The position numbers and the translations under genes were made by a program. A stretch of 44,595 nucleotides of DNA from Paenibacillus typhae (lineage in GTDB: Bacteria; Bacillota; Bacilli; Paenibacillales; Paenibacillaceae), in contig NZ_FNDX01000043.1 in the NCBI RefSeq assembly GCF_900099765.1, positions 8,349 through 52,943 on the forward strand. The letters run 5' to 3'. Shown here in pieces: positions 31,909-39,860 of this stretch; position 1 is the stretch's first letter; each line of letters begins with the position of its first letter. The notes under the pieces are model-generated. The model was not told where the DNA came from, did not search any database, and worked only from the letters and a program-made list of their open reading frames with translations.

Positions 31909-32682
31909 ATGATGAATTTTCTGCAACGTATCAAAGACAGTGCCAGCCGGGTGAGTGAAAAAGCGCAAAGCTCGGTGGAGATCGGCAAGCTTAACGGGCA
32001 TATTTCCGATATTGAACGCGAGATGGAACTCGAATTTATGAAAATGGGCCAGCTGTTCTATGAAGGCTACCGTTCGCGTGACATGTCGGTGGCTGAAGGC
32101 AGGATGGTGGAGCTGTCCAAGGTCTGCCTGAAGCATCAGGAGCAGATTGATGAGCTGCGCCACAGAATTGCCGAGCTCAAAAATGAGCGGCTCTGCGTGT
32201 GTGGTAATGTAGTTGCACTGGATGCCAATTTCTGCCCGAAATGCGGGCATAAGCTGGAGGAGCCGGTCAAAAAAGAGGCCCCGGCTGTAACAATCCGTAA
32301 GATTCAAGAGGATGAGGAAGACGAGTTTTACGGTGAGGATGAATTAACCGAGGAAGAAAAGGAGCTGGCGCTCCGGTCAGAGCCGCGGACCGTATATACC
32401 GAAGTGCTGTATGATTCCAAGGAGTCTGAGCCGCAGGATTATGCCGGGCATAACCATGAAGCCGAACGTGAACGCCGGGAAGCGGATGAGCTTGAGCGGG
32501 AGCGTGAACGCCAGCTTGAGCTGGACCGCCGGATCCGGGACTGGAAAGGCGGAGGCTTGTCTGAGGAAGCGGCGGCCTACAGTGAAGAAGGTGTGCGGGA
32601 TATGGTCAAATGCCAGATATGCCGGGCGGATCTGCCCAAGGGCTCAATGTGGTGCCCGCGCTGCGGCTCTGAACAAATCTAG
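31909..32682 (+). CDS. Zinc-ribbon protein with coiled coil
   Basis: A 257-residue cytoplasmic protein. The N-terminal ~90 residues form a coiled coil of the phage-shock/vacuolar-ATPase-subunit look (KDSASRVSEKAQSSVEIGKL). A first zinc ribbon follows (CVCG ... FCPKCG, near 93-114). An acidic, Glu/Arg-rich low-complexity region spans about 125-225. A second zinc ribbon (CQIC ... WCPRCG) ends the chain. The function is unknown; such double ribbons often mediate protein contacts. AAGGAGGAACT sets the start at 31909 rather than the in-frame ATG 54 nt earlier. Confidence 0.82.
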   Translation: MMNFLQRIKDSASRVSEKAQSSVEIGKLNGHISDIEREMELEFMKMGQLFYEGYRSRDMSVAEGRMVELSKVCLKHQEQIDELRHRIAELKNERLCVCGNVVALDANFCPKCGHKLEEPVKKEAPAVTIRKIQEDEEDEFYGEDELTEEEKELALRSEPRTVYTEVLYDSKESEPQDYAGHNHEAERERREADELERERERQLELDRRIRDWKGGGLSEEAAAYSEEGVRDMVKCQICRADLPKGSMWCPRCGSEQI

Positions 32683-32767
32683 CTCAGCGGTACAACAGGT
32701 TACATGTGCAGCACCGAACCGCAGATTCACAGTTTGAGTTTGTAGGCATACTAGGAGGACAACATAG

Positions 32768-33616
32768 ATGGAACAGTTGCTGCTGCATCTGCGCAATTTG
32801 GGGTTCACAGAGATGGAATCCAAGATTATGGTTGAACTGGCTACCAAGGGGGAAGCTTCTGGCTACGAAGTGGCTAAACAGCTGGGCGTATCCAGATCCA
32901 ATGTGTACGCGGCGCTTCAGCGCCTGACACAGCAGGGGTATGTACGCTGCGGTGAAGGGGAGCCGGCCCGCTACAGCGTGCTGAACCCGGAGGAGCTGGC
33001 CACGATGATTTCCGGCCGGGTGCAGGCCTCGCTGGCTTTTGTGGAGAGCGAAATGCCCCGCGGCGGTCCTGTCAGCCAGTCGTTTTACAATATTGAAGGG
33101 GACCGTAATATGCTGGGGGCGCTCACCCGTCAGCTGAATCTGGCCGAGAAGGAAATAGTGGTCGATGTATGGCGGGAGGAGGCCTCCCTGCTGCGCAGCG
33201 AGCTGGAACAGGCGGAGCGGCGCGGCGTGAAGCTGCTATGGGCTTTTGATGGCGGTAATACAGCTGCGGCCCCTTACCCGGTATGGCCGCCGCTTGGCGG
33301 CAAGCCCCGCCGGAGCGGAGGAAGAAAGTTCTCTTTTGTCATCGACCGGAGCTGGTGCATGCTGGGGATGCGTTATGAGGACGGCACGGCCCAGGCGGTG
33401 GTGACTGAGCATGAAGTGCTGGTCGAGCTGCTGCTTAACCACTTTTCACAGGAAATGGTGCTCTTCGAGCTTGAAGAGGACATGGGAGCCGAGCTGACCA
33501 GACGCTACGGTGACCGCTACAGCCGCATTTACAGCAAATATGTGATGCATGAGAAGGAACATGATACAGACATGGAGTCTGACCCGGAGGATTCCGGCGA
33601 TAGCCGGGAAGAGTAG
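32768..33616 (+). CDS. TrmB-family transcriptional regulator
   Basis: A 282-residue regulator. A winged helix-turn-helix occupies residues 1-75 (NLGFTEMESKIMVELATKGEASGYEVAKQLGVSRSNVYAALQRL), followed by QQGYVRCGEGEPARYSVL as the wing. The remainder (about 95-250) is the TrmB sensor-like domain, which in relatives binds sugars or other small ligands. AGGAGG precedes the ATG. It may regulate neighbours, including the small gene and xpt that follow at short spacing. Confidence 0.88.
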   Translation: MEQLLLHLRNLGFTEMESKIMVELATKGEASGYEVAKQLGVSRSNVYAALQRLTQQGYVRCGEGEPARYSVLNPEELATMISGRVQASLAFVESEMPRGGPVSQSFYNIEGDRNMLGALTRQLNLAEKEIVVDVWREEASLLRSELEQAERRGVKLLWAFDGGNTAAAPYPVWPPLGGKPRRSGGRKFSFVIDRSWCMLGMRYEDGTAQAVVTEHEVLVELLLNHFSQEMVLFELEEDMGAELTRRYGDRYSRIYSKYVMHEKEHDTDMESDPEDSGDSREE

Positions 33617-33658
33617 CGTATATGGCCCGGGCGAGACTATGCTAGGGAGGTGATAAGC

Positions 33659-33964
33659 GTGGAATGTATTGTTCATTTTGATGTACAGCATCCCGAAGGT
33701 CCCAAGTCGCTGCGGGGTCTGCTGTTCCTGGATGAGGGCAAGGTGCCGGGGGAGAAAGAGCTTGTGGAGATGTTCAAGGATATGAAGTTCAATGTCCGGC
33801 TGGCTGACCGCGACAAGCTGATCTTCAAACCGGTCAACGCCGGCGAATCCTACTCCGAAATCCGGATTACAAGCTACGACGGCGGCAAGCCGGGCAGTAA
33901 GGAGGATCATGATCTGAAGTCGATCGTCGGTAATCTGCTGCCGCAGAAGCCGTCCGGCCTGTAG
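33659..33964 (+). CDS. Small hypothetical protein before xpt
   Basis: A 101-residue alpha/beta protein, not recognised. The first part (VECIVHFDVQHPEGPKSLRG) is beta-like and includes a single Cys; the rest is charged. GTG 33659 is the chosen start because AGGGAGGTGA ends 6 nt upstream; the frame also opens at GTG 33650 inside that site. It sits 42 nt after the TrmB gene and 57 nt before xpt. Confidence 0.65.
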   Translation: MECIVHFDVQHPEGPKSLRGLLFLDEGKVPGEKELVEMFKDMKFNVRLADRDKLIFKPVNAGESYSEIRITSYDGGKPGSKEDHDLKSIVGNLLPQKPSGL

Positions 33965-34021
33965 GATAGGGTTAGCAAAGGCAGGGTCCATAGGAATAGG
34001 AGAAGAAAAGAGGGAGCACGG

Positions 34022-34615
34022 ATGGAGTTATTGAGCCGCAAGGTCTTGGATGAAGGAATTGTTCTCGGTCAGGGAGTGCTCAAGGTGGATTCTTTTCTGA
34101 ATCACCAGATGGACCCTTTTCTGATGCGTGAGGTGGGCCGCGAGTTCACCCGCCGCTTTGCCGGTGAAGCGATTACCAAGGTGCTGACAATCGAATCCTC
34201 GGGCATTGCCCCCGGGATTATGACGGCCCTTACGCTTGAGGTGCCGCTGATTTTTGCCCGCAAGCAGAAATCGCTGACGCTGACGGAGGACATCTATGTC
34301 GAAACCGTCTACTCTTTTACCAAAAGAGAGAGCAACGACATCACCGTCTCCAAAAAGTTTATCGCACCGGGTGAGCATGTGCTGATTGTGGATGATTTTC
34401 TGGCCAACGGTGAGGCGGCCTTCGGGCTGGCCCGGATCGTGGAGCAGGCTGGAGGTACGGTAGCCGGTATCGGCATCGTGATCGAAAAAGCCTTTCAGCC
34501 GGGCAGCCGGCTGCTCAAGGAAGCGGGCTACCGCGTGGAATCGCTGGTGCGCATCGCTTCGCTGGAGGACGGCGTCATCTCGTTTGTAGAGGAAGAAGAG
34601 GGCCAGGCAGATTAG
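34022..34615 (+). CDS. xpt: Xanthine phosphoribosyltransferase
   Basis: A 197-residue purine salvage enzyme that converts xanthine and PRPP to XMP. The PRPP loop is VLIVDDFLANGEAA (about 120-133), with Asp124-Asp125. MELLSRKVLDEG at the start, LTIESSGIAPGIMTA and RKQKSLTL are typical of Bacilli Xpt. B. subtilis xpt is governed by a guanine riboswitch and paired with pbuX. Here neither a purine aptamer nor pbuX is visible in the 57-nt gap or beyond, so regulation must differ. Confidence 0.95.
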   Translation: MELLSRKVLDEGIVLGQGVLKVDSFLNHQMDPFLMREVGREFTRRFAGEAITKVLTIESSGIAPGIMTALTLEVPLIFARKQKSLTLTEDIYVETVYSFTKRESNDITVSKKFIAPGEHVLIVDDFLANGEAAFGLARIVEQAGGTVAGIGIVIEKAFQPGSRLLKEAGYRVESLVRIASLEDGVISFVEEEEGQAD

Positions 34616-34654
34616 AGCACATAAGCTGTACGGGAAGTGTTACACATACTTTTG

Positions 34655-34695
34655 AGAGGACTTCGGGCTTTTGCTGGCCGGAGTCCTCTTTTTTG
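34655..34695 (+). terminator. Terminator after xpt
   Basis: AGAGGACTTCGGGC pairs with GCCGGAGTCCTCT, followed by TTTTTT. Confidence 0.9.
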
Positions 34696-34765
34696 GGGTT
34701 TGGGTGAGGTTAAATGTCTGTGTTAAACGCAATAGACCGGGGATAGTGGCTTCGGCGGCTTGGCA

Positions 34766-34954
34766 ATTAGATGGATTATCGCCACCTAATCTCGGCATAT
34801 TACATGATTTTCATTCTTTAGGTGGAAAAACGCCACTTACTTCAGGCCAAAATTCACTTAGAGGGCGAAAATGGCAGAATTAGGTGGCGTTTTTCCATCT
34901 AATTGCTTTTCCCGGCAGTTGTGACGGAGATTAGATGGAAAATTTCCACTTAGC
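34766..34954. repeat. Four or more 25-nt imperfect palindromes, cluster 2
   Basis: Units at 34766-34790, 34817-34841, 34879-34903 and 34930-34954; a degenerate fifth may lie at 34856-34880. They share ATTAGRTGG, an A-rich 7-nt core and CCACCTAAT with cluster 1 at 12648-12836. The third unit is inverted. Start-to-start spacing is 51, 62 and 51 nt, the same values as cluster 1 (51, 62, 51). Confidence 0.85.
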
Positions 34955-35199
34955 TGTCCGGCAGTCTCCGGTGTCTCGGCATCAAGCCGCCCGCCAGCTT
35001 GGCGCGGCAGGTTTTACCTGCGGGTTGGCTGAAACGGTTCCGTTATATATTCCAGGCAGGCTTAGCTGTACGGGAGCCGTTAAGCCGGCGCTGGCCGGGT
35101 TGTCCGGCAAGGCTGTCTGCAGGCGGATACGGCTCCCGGCTTGCCTTCTGAGCCTGCAGCGTCTGTATCGGCCGCTCGTCCGCGGGCTCCCTGTCAGGC
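34955..35199. other. Intergenic remainder before lipid kinase stop
   Basis: A GC-rich stretch with no recognised gene. The frame open on both strands here (for example minus 34982-35449) is a by-product of high GC next to the kinase gene. Confidence 0.5.
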
Positions 35200-36138
35200 T
35201 CAGCCGCTCGCCCGGCAGGAGCGACCCTCCGCCGCAGCAGCCAGCGGCGACAGCACGCGCAGCGCGCCGGGCTCGCAGCGCACGGCCAGCGGCGCCGTGC
35301 CCAGCGGCTCGCCGTCGCCGATGGCGTGGCGCGGCTGCGCGAAGCGGACCGCTACGCTGCGTCCGCGCAGCATCGTCACGAAGGGCAGCGCCACATGCGT
35401 GCCCTTCAGCAGCGTCGGGAACAGCCGCAGCACCTGCGCGCGGCTGCACCCGTGCACGACGCAGACGTCGAGCCGGCCGTCGCCGCTCTCCGCCTGCGGG
35501 CAGATCAGCAGCCCGCCGCCATAGCTTGGCAGGTTGCAGACCGAGACGAGCCAGGCCTGGTCAAAGGCCTGCTCTTTGCCGTCGAGGGTCACGCTCACGC
35601 GGCAGGGCTTGAAGGTGATCAGCGTATGCAATATGCCGATGATATAGGCCAGCTGCCCGGCGCCGACGGCATTGCACAGCCGCTTATAGCGGCTGTTATT
35701 CACGTTCACGGCGACCTGGGCATCAAAGCCGCTGGCGACGGCGGTCAGCGTCAGGCCGCCCGTGCCGGCGAGCAGATCCGCCTCCAGGCAGCCGTCCTGC
35801 AGCGCGGCGTCCAGCGCAGCTTCCGTGTCCAGCGGGATGCCGAAGCCGCGCGCCGTGTCATTGCCCGAGCCGGCGGGAATCACGCCCAGCGGGACGCCCC
35901 GGCGCCGCAGTGCGCCAAGCACGCTGTGGATCGTGCCGTCCCCGCCGATCAGGATGGCGGCGCGCCAGTCCTCGCGGCGGGCGAGGGCGCGCAGGACCTG
36001 CGCCTCGGCCTGTTCGGCGCTCTCGGTAAATAGCGCTTCATAGGCAATGCCGCGTGCTTTCAGCATAGCTTCGACGCTCAGCCAGGTCCGCTGGCCGGCA
36101 CCGCCGCCGGAACGGGGATTTATAATCAATAAGTACAT
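35200..36138 (-). CDS. Diacylglycerol kinase-family lipid kinase
   Basis: A 312-residue soluble lipid kinase of the DgkB/YegS group. It has INPRSGGGAG near 6-15, the nucleotide-binding GGDGT at 65-69, PAGSGNDTARG near 88-98, and PSYGGGLLICPQAESGDGRLDVCVV near 205-229. It phosphorylates diacylglycerol or a related lipid at the membrane face. The start at 36138 has GGAGGAG just upstream. The coding region is far richer in GC than its neighbours (long runs of CGC, GCC and GCG codons), so it may be a recent acquisition or under unusual codon pressure. Confidence 0.9.
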   Translation of the reverse strand: MYLLIINPRSGGGAGQRTWLSVEAMLKARGIAYEALFTESAEQAEAQVLRALARREDWRAAILIGGDGTIHSVLGALRRRGVPLGVIPAGSGNDTARGFGIPLDTEAALDAALQDGCLEADLLAGTGGLTLTAVASGFDAQVAVNVNNSRYKRLCNAVGAGQLAYIIGILHTLITFKPCRVSVTLDGKEQAFDQAWLVSVCNLPSYGGGLLICPQAESGDGRLDVCVVHGCSRAQVLRLFPTLLKGTHVALPFVTMLRGRSVAVRFAQPRHAIGDGEPLGTAPLAVRCEPGALRVLSPLAAAAEGRSCRASG

Positions 36139-36242
36139 GGATGCTCCTCCAGCCTGCAGATTCTGTATGTCCTGATTCCATTGTACGGAGTAGACAGGCA
36201 AAAGGGAATCACTATTACACTGTCTGCAGCGGGAGTAACCGG

Positions 36243-36581
36243 CTACAGCTGGAGGAGCTGACTCTCCGCAAGATCACCGGCCCAGGGCAGCTTATACCAC
36301 CTGCCACTCAGGGAATGAAAGAGCATCAGCAGCCAGACGGAAAAGGCGAGCAGCGAGAGGATCGCTCCGATAAACCCTCCGATCAGCGGAATGAATCCGC
36401 TGATCACATGGGCAACCATCAGCACGCCGAACGCAATCAGCGACTGCAGCGCATGGAAGAGCACGAAGCGGCTGCGCTTCTCCAGTGCCAGGAACACGAC
36501 GGGACCAACAAAGGGGAAAAAGTAACAGACAGCAGCAGCGATATTCTCGGGCAGTCCGGTAGAAGATTTAAAAGAGGACAT
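36243..36581 (-). CDS. DUF4870 membrane protein
   Basis: A 112-residue protein with three membrane segments. PENIAAAVCYFFPFVGPVVFLALEKRSRFVLFHALQSL is the DUF4870 hallmark (FHA.Q motif), followed by two more helices. AAGGAGAG 9 nt upstream fixes the start at ATG 36581 rather than the longer frame. Function unknown. It reads toward the lipid kinase, 104 nt upstream of it. Confidence 0.85.
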   Translation of the reverse strand: MSSFKSSTGLPENIAAAVCYFFPFVGPVVFLALEKRSRFVLFHALQSLIAFGVLMVAHVISGFIPLIGGFIGAILSLLAFSVWLLMLFHSLSGRWYKLPWAGDLAESQLLQL

Positions 36582-36711
36582 AACGCTCACTCTCCTTGTA
36601 CTTGGAGAAGAAGACGGAGATCTGGTGTTCTTCACACCGGCTGAACGCCTTCCCTGCTCCTTCCTTATAAGGAGCCTATGATTTGCGGATACAAAGTATG
36701 TGAAGCAAGCC

Positions 36712-37731
36712 TCAGGGATTCATCGCTGGAATGATATGCTGCTCGATTAGCCTGCGCGGATTCCGCCACCGGCTTACTGTGCTTTCGGCGGTAAAAATCA
36801 CTGCGGCATCCAGCCCCGGCAGCAGCCAGAGCTGCTGGCCTCCGTGCCCGTGGGCAAGCCGGTAGGGCTGGCTGTTCATGCGGCCGTTCCAGAACTGGTA
36901 GCCGTAGTTCCCGTAGGCGGGGTAACCGTCAGTATGGGGCTGAAAGGACGCCTCCAGCCATTCCTGCGGGACAACCTGCCGCCCGCCATAGCTTCCTCCG
37001 CTGAGCAAACAGATGCCGAGCCTGGCCATATCCCTTGAGGTCAGGTACAGTCCGATGTGGCCCATGCTGTGTCCTTCAGGGCTGGGCAGCCAGGCTGCAT
37101 GGGTAATGTCCAGCGGACCGAAAAGATACTCCTTAGCATAGCTGAAGGCATCCAGCCCCGTGCACTCACTGAGGATGACGGAGAGCAGATGGGAGTCGCT
37201 GCTGCGGTACTGGAAAAGGCCGATCTTAGCGGCATCCACAGGCAGATTCAATATATAAGGTACCCAGCGGCGGCTGCGCTGCATGTTACGCACCAGCGGT
37301 TCACCGAGCCTGCTGCCGGTTATCCAGCTGAACCCAGAGGTCATAGTCAGCAGATGATGCAGTGTCAGCCGGTTAAGCTGCGGATCTGAACGGGCAGAAA
37401 GATAGTGCCGGAGTGTGTCGGCAACAGGAAGGGCCGTGCTTGAAATCTCGCCCCTGGCGATGCCAATACCGGTAAGCAGCGATATGAAGCTTTTGGTGGC
37501 AGACCGCAGGTCATTTAGCATACCGGCATGGTGATTCCCGTAATACCGTTCAAATATCAGTTTCCCGTGGCGGACGACAAGCATACTATGCATTTTAGGA
37601 TACGCTTTGAGAATCGTCTCATGAGCCTGCTCCAGCAGTCTGCCGGCCGTTCCCGTCTCCTCTGGATCAGTAAACGCTATTGGGGGAGCAGCCGCATAGG
37701 GAGTGCTCAGCAGGGACAGCTGTTTGTTCAT
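36712..37731 (-). CDS. Serine hydrolase of the class C beta-lactamase family
   Basis: A 339-residue protein with the serine beta-lactamase/DD-peptidase fold. The active-site motif is SATK (Ser77, Lys80), the second motif is Tyr175-Arg-Ser (usually Y-x-N), and the third is HGHGGQ near 295-300. There is no clear signal peptide, so it may act in the cytoplasm as an esterase rather than on peptidoglycan. The altered second motif also argues against a true beta-lactamase. GGTAAGGAGACG precedes the ATG. Confidence 0.85.
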   Translation of the reverse strand: MNKQLSLLSTPYAAAPPIAFTDPEETGTAGRLLEQAHETILKAYPKMHSMLVVRHGKLIFERYYGNHHAGMLNDLRSATKSFISLLTGIGIARGEISSTALPVADTLRHYLSARSDPQLNRLTLHHLLTMTSGFSWITGSRLGEPLVRNMQRSRRWVPYILNLPVDAAKIGLFQYRSSDSHLLSVILSECTGLDAFSYAKEYLFGPLDITHAAWLPSPEGHSMGHIGLYLTSRDMARLGICLLSGGSYGGRQVVPQEWLEASFQPHTDGYPAYGNYGYQFWNGRMNSQPYRLAHGHGGQQLWLLPGLDAAVIFTAESTVSRWRNPRRLIEQHIIPAMNP

Positions 37732-37862
37732 AACGTCTCCTTACCTTTCAGCAGGTGTTTTTAAGGGCAGATAGTGTATTTTACCCAAAAGCCCGCTGTC
37801 TCACCTGCTTGGGGAGACATAAATAGTTGCAAAATTCCATACGCATATTTTACAAGGAAAGG

Positions 37863-37890
37863 TGGAACTTGGCCTTGAATATGATACAAT
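37863..37890 (+). promoter_or_regulatory. Extended -10 promoter of a long leader
   Basis: TGGAAC (37863-37868), a 16-nt spacer and TGATACAAT (TGn extended -10, hexamer 37885-37890). Transcription would start near 37897, giving a leader of about 280 nt before the 62-residue gene. Confidence 0.6.
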
Positions 37891-37896
37891 AAGACG

Positions 37897-38174
37897 ATAA
37901 GGCCCGAAAGGAGTGATTCAGCAAGTGGCTCTTCGGGTAAGTAAAGTGTCAAGATGTCTTTACCTTAAGGCGTCTTACTCTCAGCCCAAATCACGACGAA
38001 CCTGCTTCACCGGCAAGGCGGACCTCCAGAACTCTGGAATGATAGTCTAGGCGGATAATGCAAGCTACGTATGTGTACGGTTCTTATCTTGCATTTCGAG
38101 GTTACGGCGGACTTTTCATCATGCATTCTCTACAACGGAGCATTCATTTTCAATGTTTTGGGAGGGAACTGATC
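37897..38174 (+). other. Structured leader, possible cis-regulatory RNA
   Basis: Several inverted repeats lie within a single predicted leader: CCCGAA/TTCGGG (37903-37937), GTAAAG/CTTTAC shortly after, TCCAGA/TCTGGA near 38026-38038, and ATGCAAG/CTTGCAT (about 38058-38095). It also contains a possible 41-codon ORF. It matches no riboswitch class I can recognise. Confidence 0.45.
37925..38050 (+). CDS. Possible 41-residue leader peptide
   Basis: A GTG-initiated frame with AAAGGAG upstream (11-nt spacing). The product would be basic (VALRVSKVSRCLYLKA...), with two Cys and no known homologue by eye. The ribosome site overlaps the left arm of the CCCGAA/TTCGGG hairpin. It could be a regulatory uORF or chance. 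Confidence 0.3.
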   Translation: MALRVSKVSRCLYLKASYSQPKSRRTCFTGKADLQNSGMIV

Positions 38175-38363
38175 ATGGCAAGTAAAGGTCATAACGAAGT
38201 CAAGGAAAGTCTACGGGAAATGACACGCATTTTCCGGCCCAAAGATCCCAAGAAATTTGTAAAGGAGTACGTCCGGAAGTATCGGATCACAGGAGGCTAT
38301 GAAGAAGAGCTGACTATGGTCGTGGAGCATGAGATGGGCAGGATTAACTCATCTGTCTCCTGA
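38175..38363 (+). CDS. Small charged hypothetical protein
   Basis: A 62-residue, Lys/Arg/Glu-rich, cytoplasmic protein. MASKGHNEVKESLREMTRIF and PKKFVKEYVRKYRITGGYEEEL suggest two helices. GGGAGGG lies 9 nt upstream of ATG 38175; the frame extends 117 nt upstream without a better ribosome site. The unusually long, structured leader suggests post-transcriptional control. I do not recognise the family. Confidence 0.7.
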   Translation: MASKGHNEVKESLREMTRIFRPKDPKKFVKEYVRKYRITGGYEEELTMVVEHEMGRINSSVS

Positions 38364-38432
38364 TTTACACACAAGGATAGTGTTCTGAATTGATGACATG
38401 AAATGTGCAATAACATCCATGAGGATTCTCAT

Positions 38433-38478
38433 AAACCGTGCCCGGCTGACCTATGTTGCTGGATACGGTTTTTTTTGC
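38433..38478 (+). terminator. Terminator after small charged gene
   Basis: AAACCGT pairs with ACGGTTT, with a loop of about 25 nt containing a small inner stem, followed by T8. Confidence 0.75.
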
Positions 38479-38644
38479 TCGTTTTCCGGCGGGAGAGAAG
38501 ACATGCATTTCAAGATAAGTCAAGAGGTTCCGGCCGAACGGAATAATGTGAAATCGCTTACCTGGTATTATACTCTACTTCCGGTAAAAATGTAAGCGCT
38601 ATAAAATGGCGGATTGACAAGCTTTTATGAGTTTAAAAAAGTAT

Positions 38645-38663
38645 TTGTGAACTTGCTGTGAAC
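38645..38663 (+). promoter_or_regulatory. Two TGTGAAC direct repeats, ResD-like site
   Basis: TTGTGAAC (38645-38652) and CTGTGAAC (38656-38663) are 11 bp apart, one helical turn, and end 2 nt before the -35. The arrangement fits an activator such as ResD, whose TTGTGAA-type motif is known upstream of respiratory genes in B. subtilis. Confidence 0.5.
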
Positions 38664-38665
38664 GA

Positions 38666-38694
38666 TTGACAAAAAACCCCCTTGAACTTATATT
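38666..38694 (+). promoter_or_regulatory. Sigma-A promoter of the cta operon
   Basis: TTGACA (38666-38671), a 17-nt spacer and TATATT (38689-38694). A second TATAAT lies at 38707-38712 with TTGAAC 19 nt upstream, so tandem promoters are possible. Confidence 0.85.
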
Positions 38695-38762
38695 AATAGT
38701 GATTGTTATAATTGACAGGAAAATCCTCTAATCTACGAAATCGGGAAAAGCGGGGTTGATCA

Positions 38763-39809
38763 ATGATGAAAACGTGGCAGGCCGGAAAGCGGCTTCTTCC
38801 CATGACTGCAGCACTTGGACTACTACTGGCCGGCTGCGGACGGGAGGACCTGTCGGTGCTGAGACCGCAGGGACCTGCGGCTGAAAGCTCGTTCGATCTG
38901 ATGAAGCTGTCGATTACGATTATGATTGTCGTACTGCTGATCGTTTTTTCTATTGCGGCCTATGTGCTTATCCGGTTCCGCAGAAAGCCGGGCCAGCGTG
39001 AAATCCCCGAGCAGGTAGAGGGTAACTTCAAGCTCGAGGTCATCTGGACGGTCATCCCTCTTATACTGGTAGTAATCCTTGCTGTACCTACAGTCAGGGA
39101 AGTATTTGCCGCCGGCAATGACCATTCCAACGATAAAAATGCAGTCAAGGTCAAAGTGACCGGACACCAGTACTGGTGGGAATTCGAATATACGGATTAT
39201 GGTGTAAAAACGGCTCAGGATCTGGTGATCCCCGCCGGCAAGGATATTGCTTTTGAGCTGAGAACGGCGGATGTGCTGCACTCCTTCTGGGTCCCTTCCC
39301 TGTCAGGCAAAATAGATACCAACCCTGACGGTACGGTGAACCGCTTCAGCTTCAGTGCACCAAATGAAGGCGTTTACCGCGGGAAATGCGCGGAGCTGTG
39401 CGGACCTTCCCACGGGTTCATGGAGTTCAAGGTGAAGTCAGTCAGCGAAGCGGAGTTTGAGCAGTGGCTGGCTTCGATGAAGGCTCCGGCCGTGCTGCCG
39501 GAAGATCCGCAGCTAGCCGAGAAGTTTAAATCGGCCTGCCTTACCTGCCACGCGATAGGTGATCAAACTATGGGAAGCGGGCCGAACCTGACTGGAATCG
39601 GCTCCCGGGAATCGGTGGCGGGCATTCTGCTGAATGATGATACAGGCGTGGATGGAGCGCCGATCCTCGATAACCTCAAAACCTGGCTGCATGATCCGCA
39701 GAGCGTCAAGCCGGGCAACACGATGCCTGATCCCAAAACAGACCTGGGCTTAACCGATGAAGAGGTCGATGGCATTGCCGAATATCTGGCCGGCTACACG
39801 CTGGACTAG
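38763..39809 (+). CDS. ctaC: Cytochrome c oxidase subunit II with cytochrome c domain
   Basis: A 348-residue lipoprotein subunit of caa3 oxidase. The lipobox is LLAGC (Cys25). Two membrane helices follow (about 45-72 and 93-113). The CuA domain has His173, Cys209, Cys213, His217 and Met220 (C-x3-C-x3-H-x2-M). The fused cytochrome c domain has CLTCH at 259-263 and Met321 as the likely axial ligand. It takes electrons from cytochrome c and passes them via CuA to subunit I. It is the first gene of an ordered ctaCDEFG operon. An ATG one codon later is an equal start candidate. Confidence 0.97.
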   Translation: MMKTWQAGKRLLPMTAALGLLLAGCGREDLSVLRPQGPAAESSFDLMKLSITIMIVVLLIVFSIAAYVLIRFRRKPGQREIPEQVEGNFKLEVIWTVIPLILVVILAVPTVREVFAAGNDHSNDKNAVKVKVTGHQYWWEFEYTDYGVKTAQDLVIPAGKDIAFELRTADVLHSFWVPSLSGKIDTNPDGTVNRFSFSAPNEGVYRGKCAELCGPSHGFMEFKVKSVSEAEFEQWLASMKAPAVLPEDPQLAEKFKSACLTCHAIGDQTMGSGPNLTGIGSRESVAGILLNDDTGVDGAPILDNLKTWLHDPQSVKPGNTMPDPKTDLGLTDEEVDGIAEYLAGYTLD

Positions 39810-39860
39810 AGCCAGGTTGAGAATAGCGGAAGCAGCATATTTGAAAAGGGGGTACGAACC

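Noticed and set aside
33965..34021. Guanine riboswitch before xpt
   Set aside because: The 57-nt gap is purine-rich but contains no three-way-junction aptamer sequence and is too short.
34982..35449. Minus-strand 155-residue frame overlapping the lipid kinase
   Set aside because: It is a high-GC shadow of the kinase gene, Ala/Arg-rich with no ribosome site or domain.
36656..36675. GCTCCTT/AAGGAGC hairpin after the serine hydrolase gene as a terminator
   Set aside because: The stem is short and no T run follows on the minus strand.
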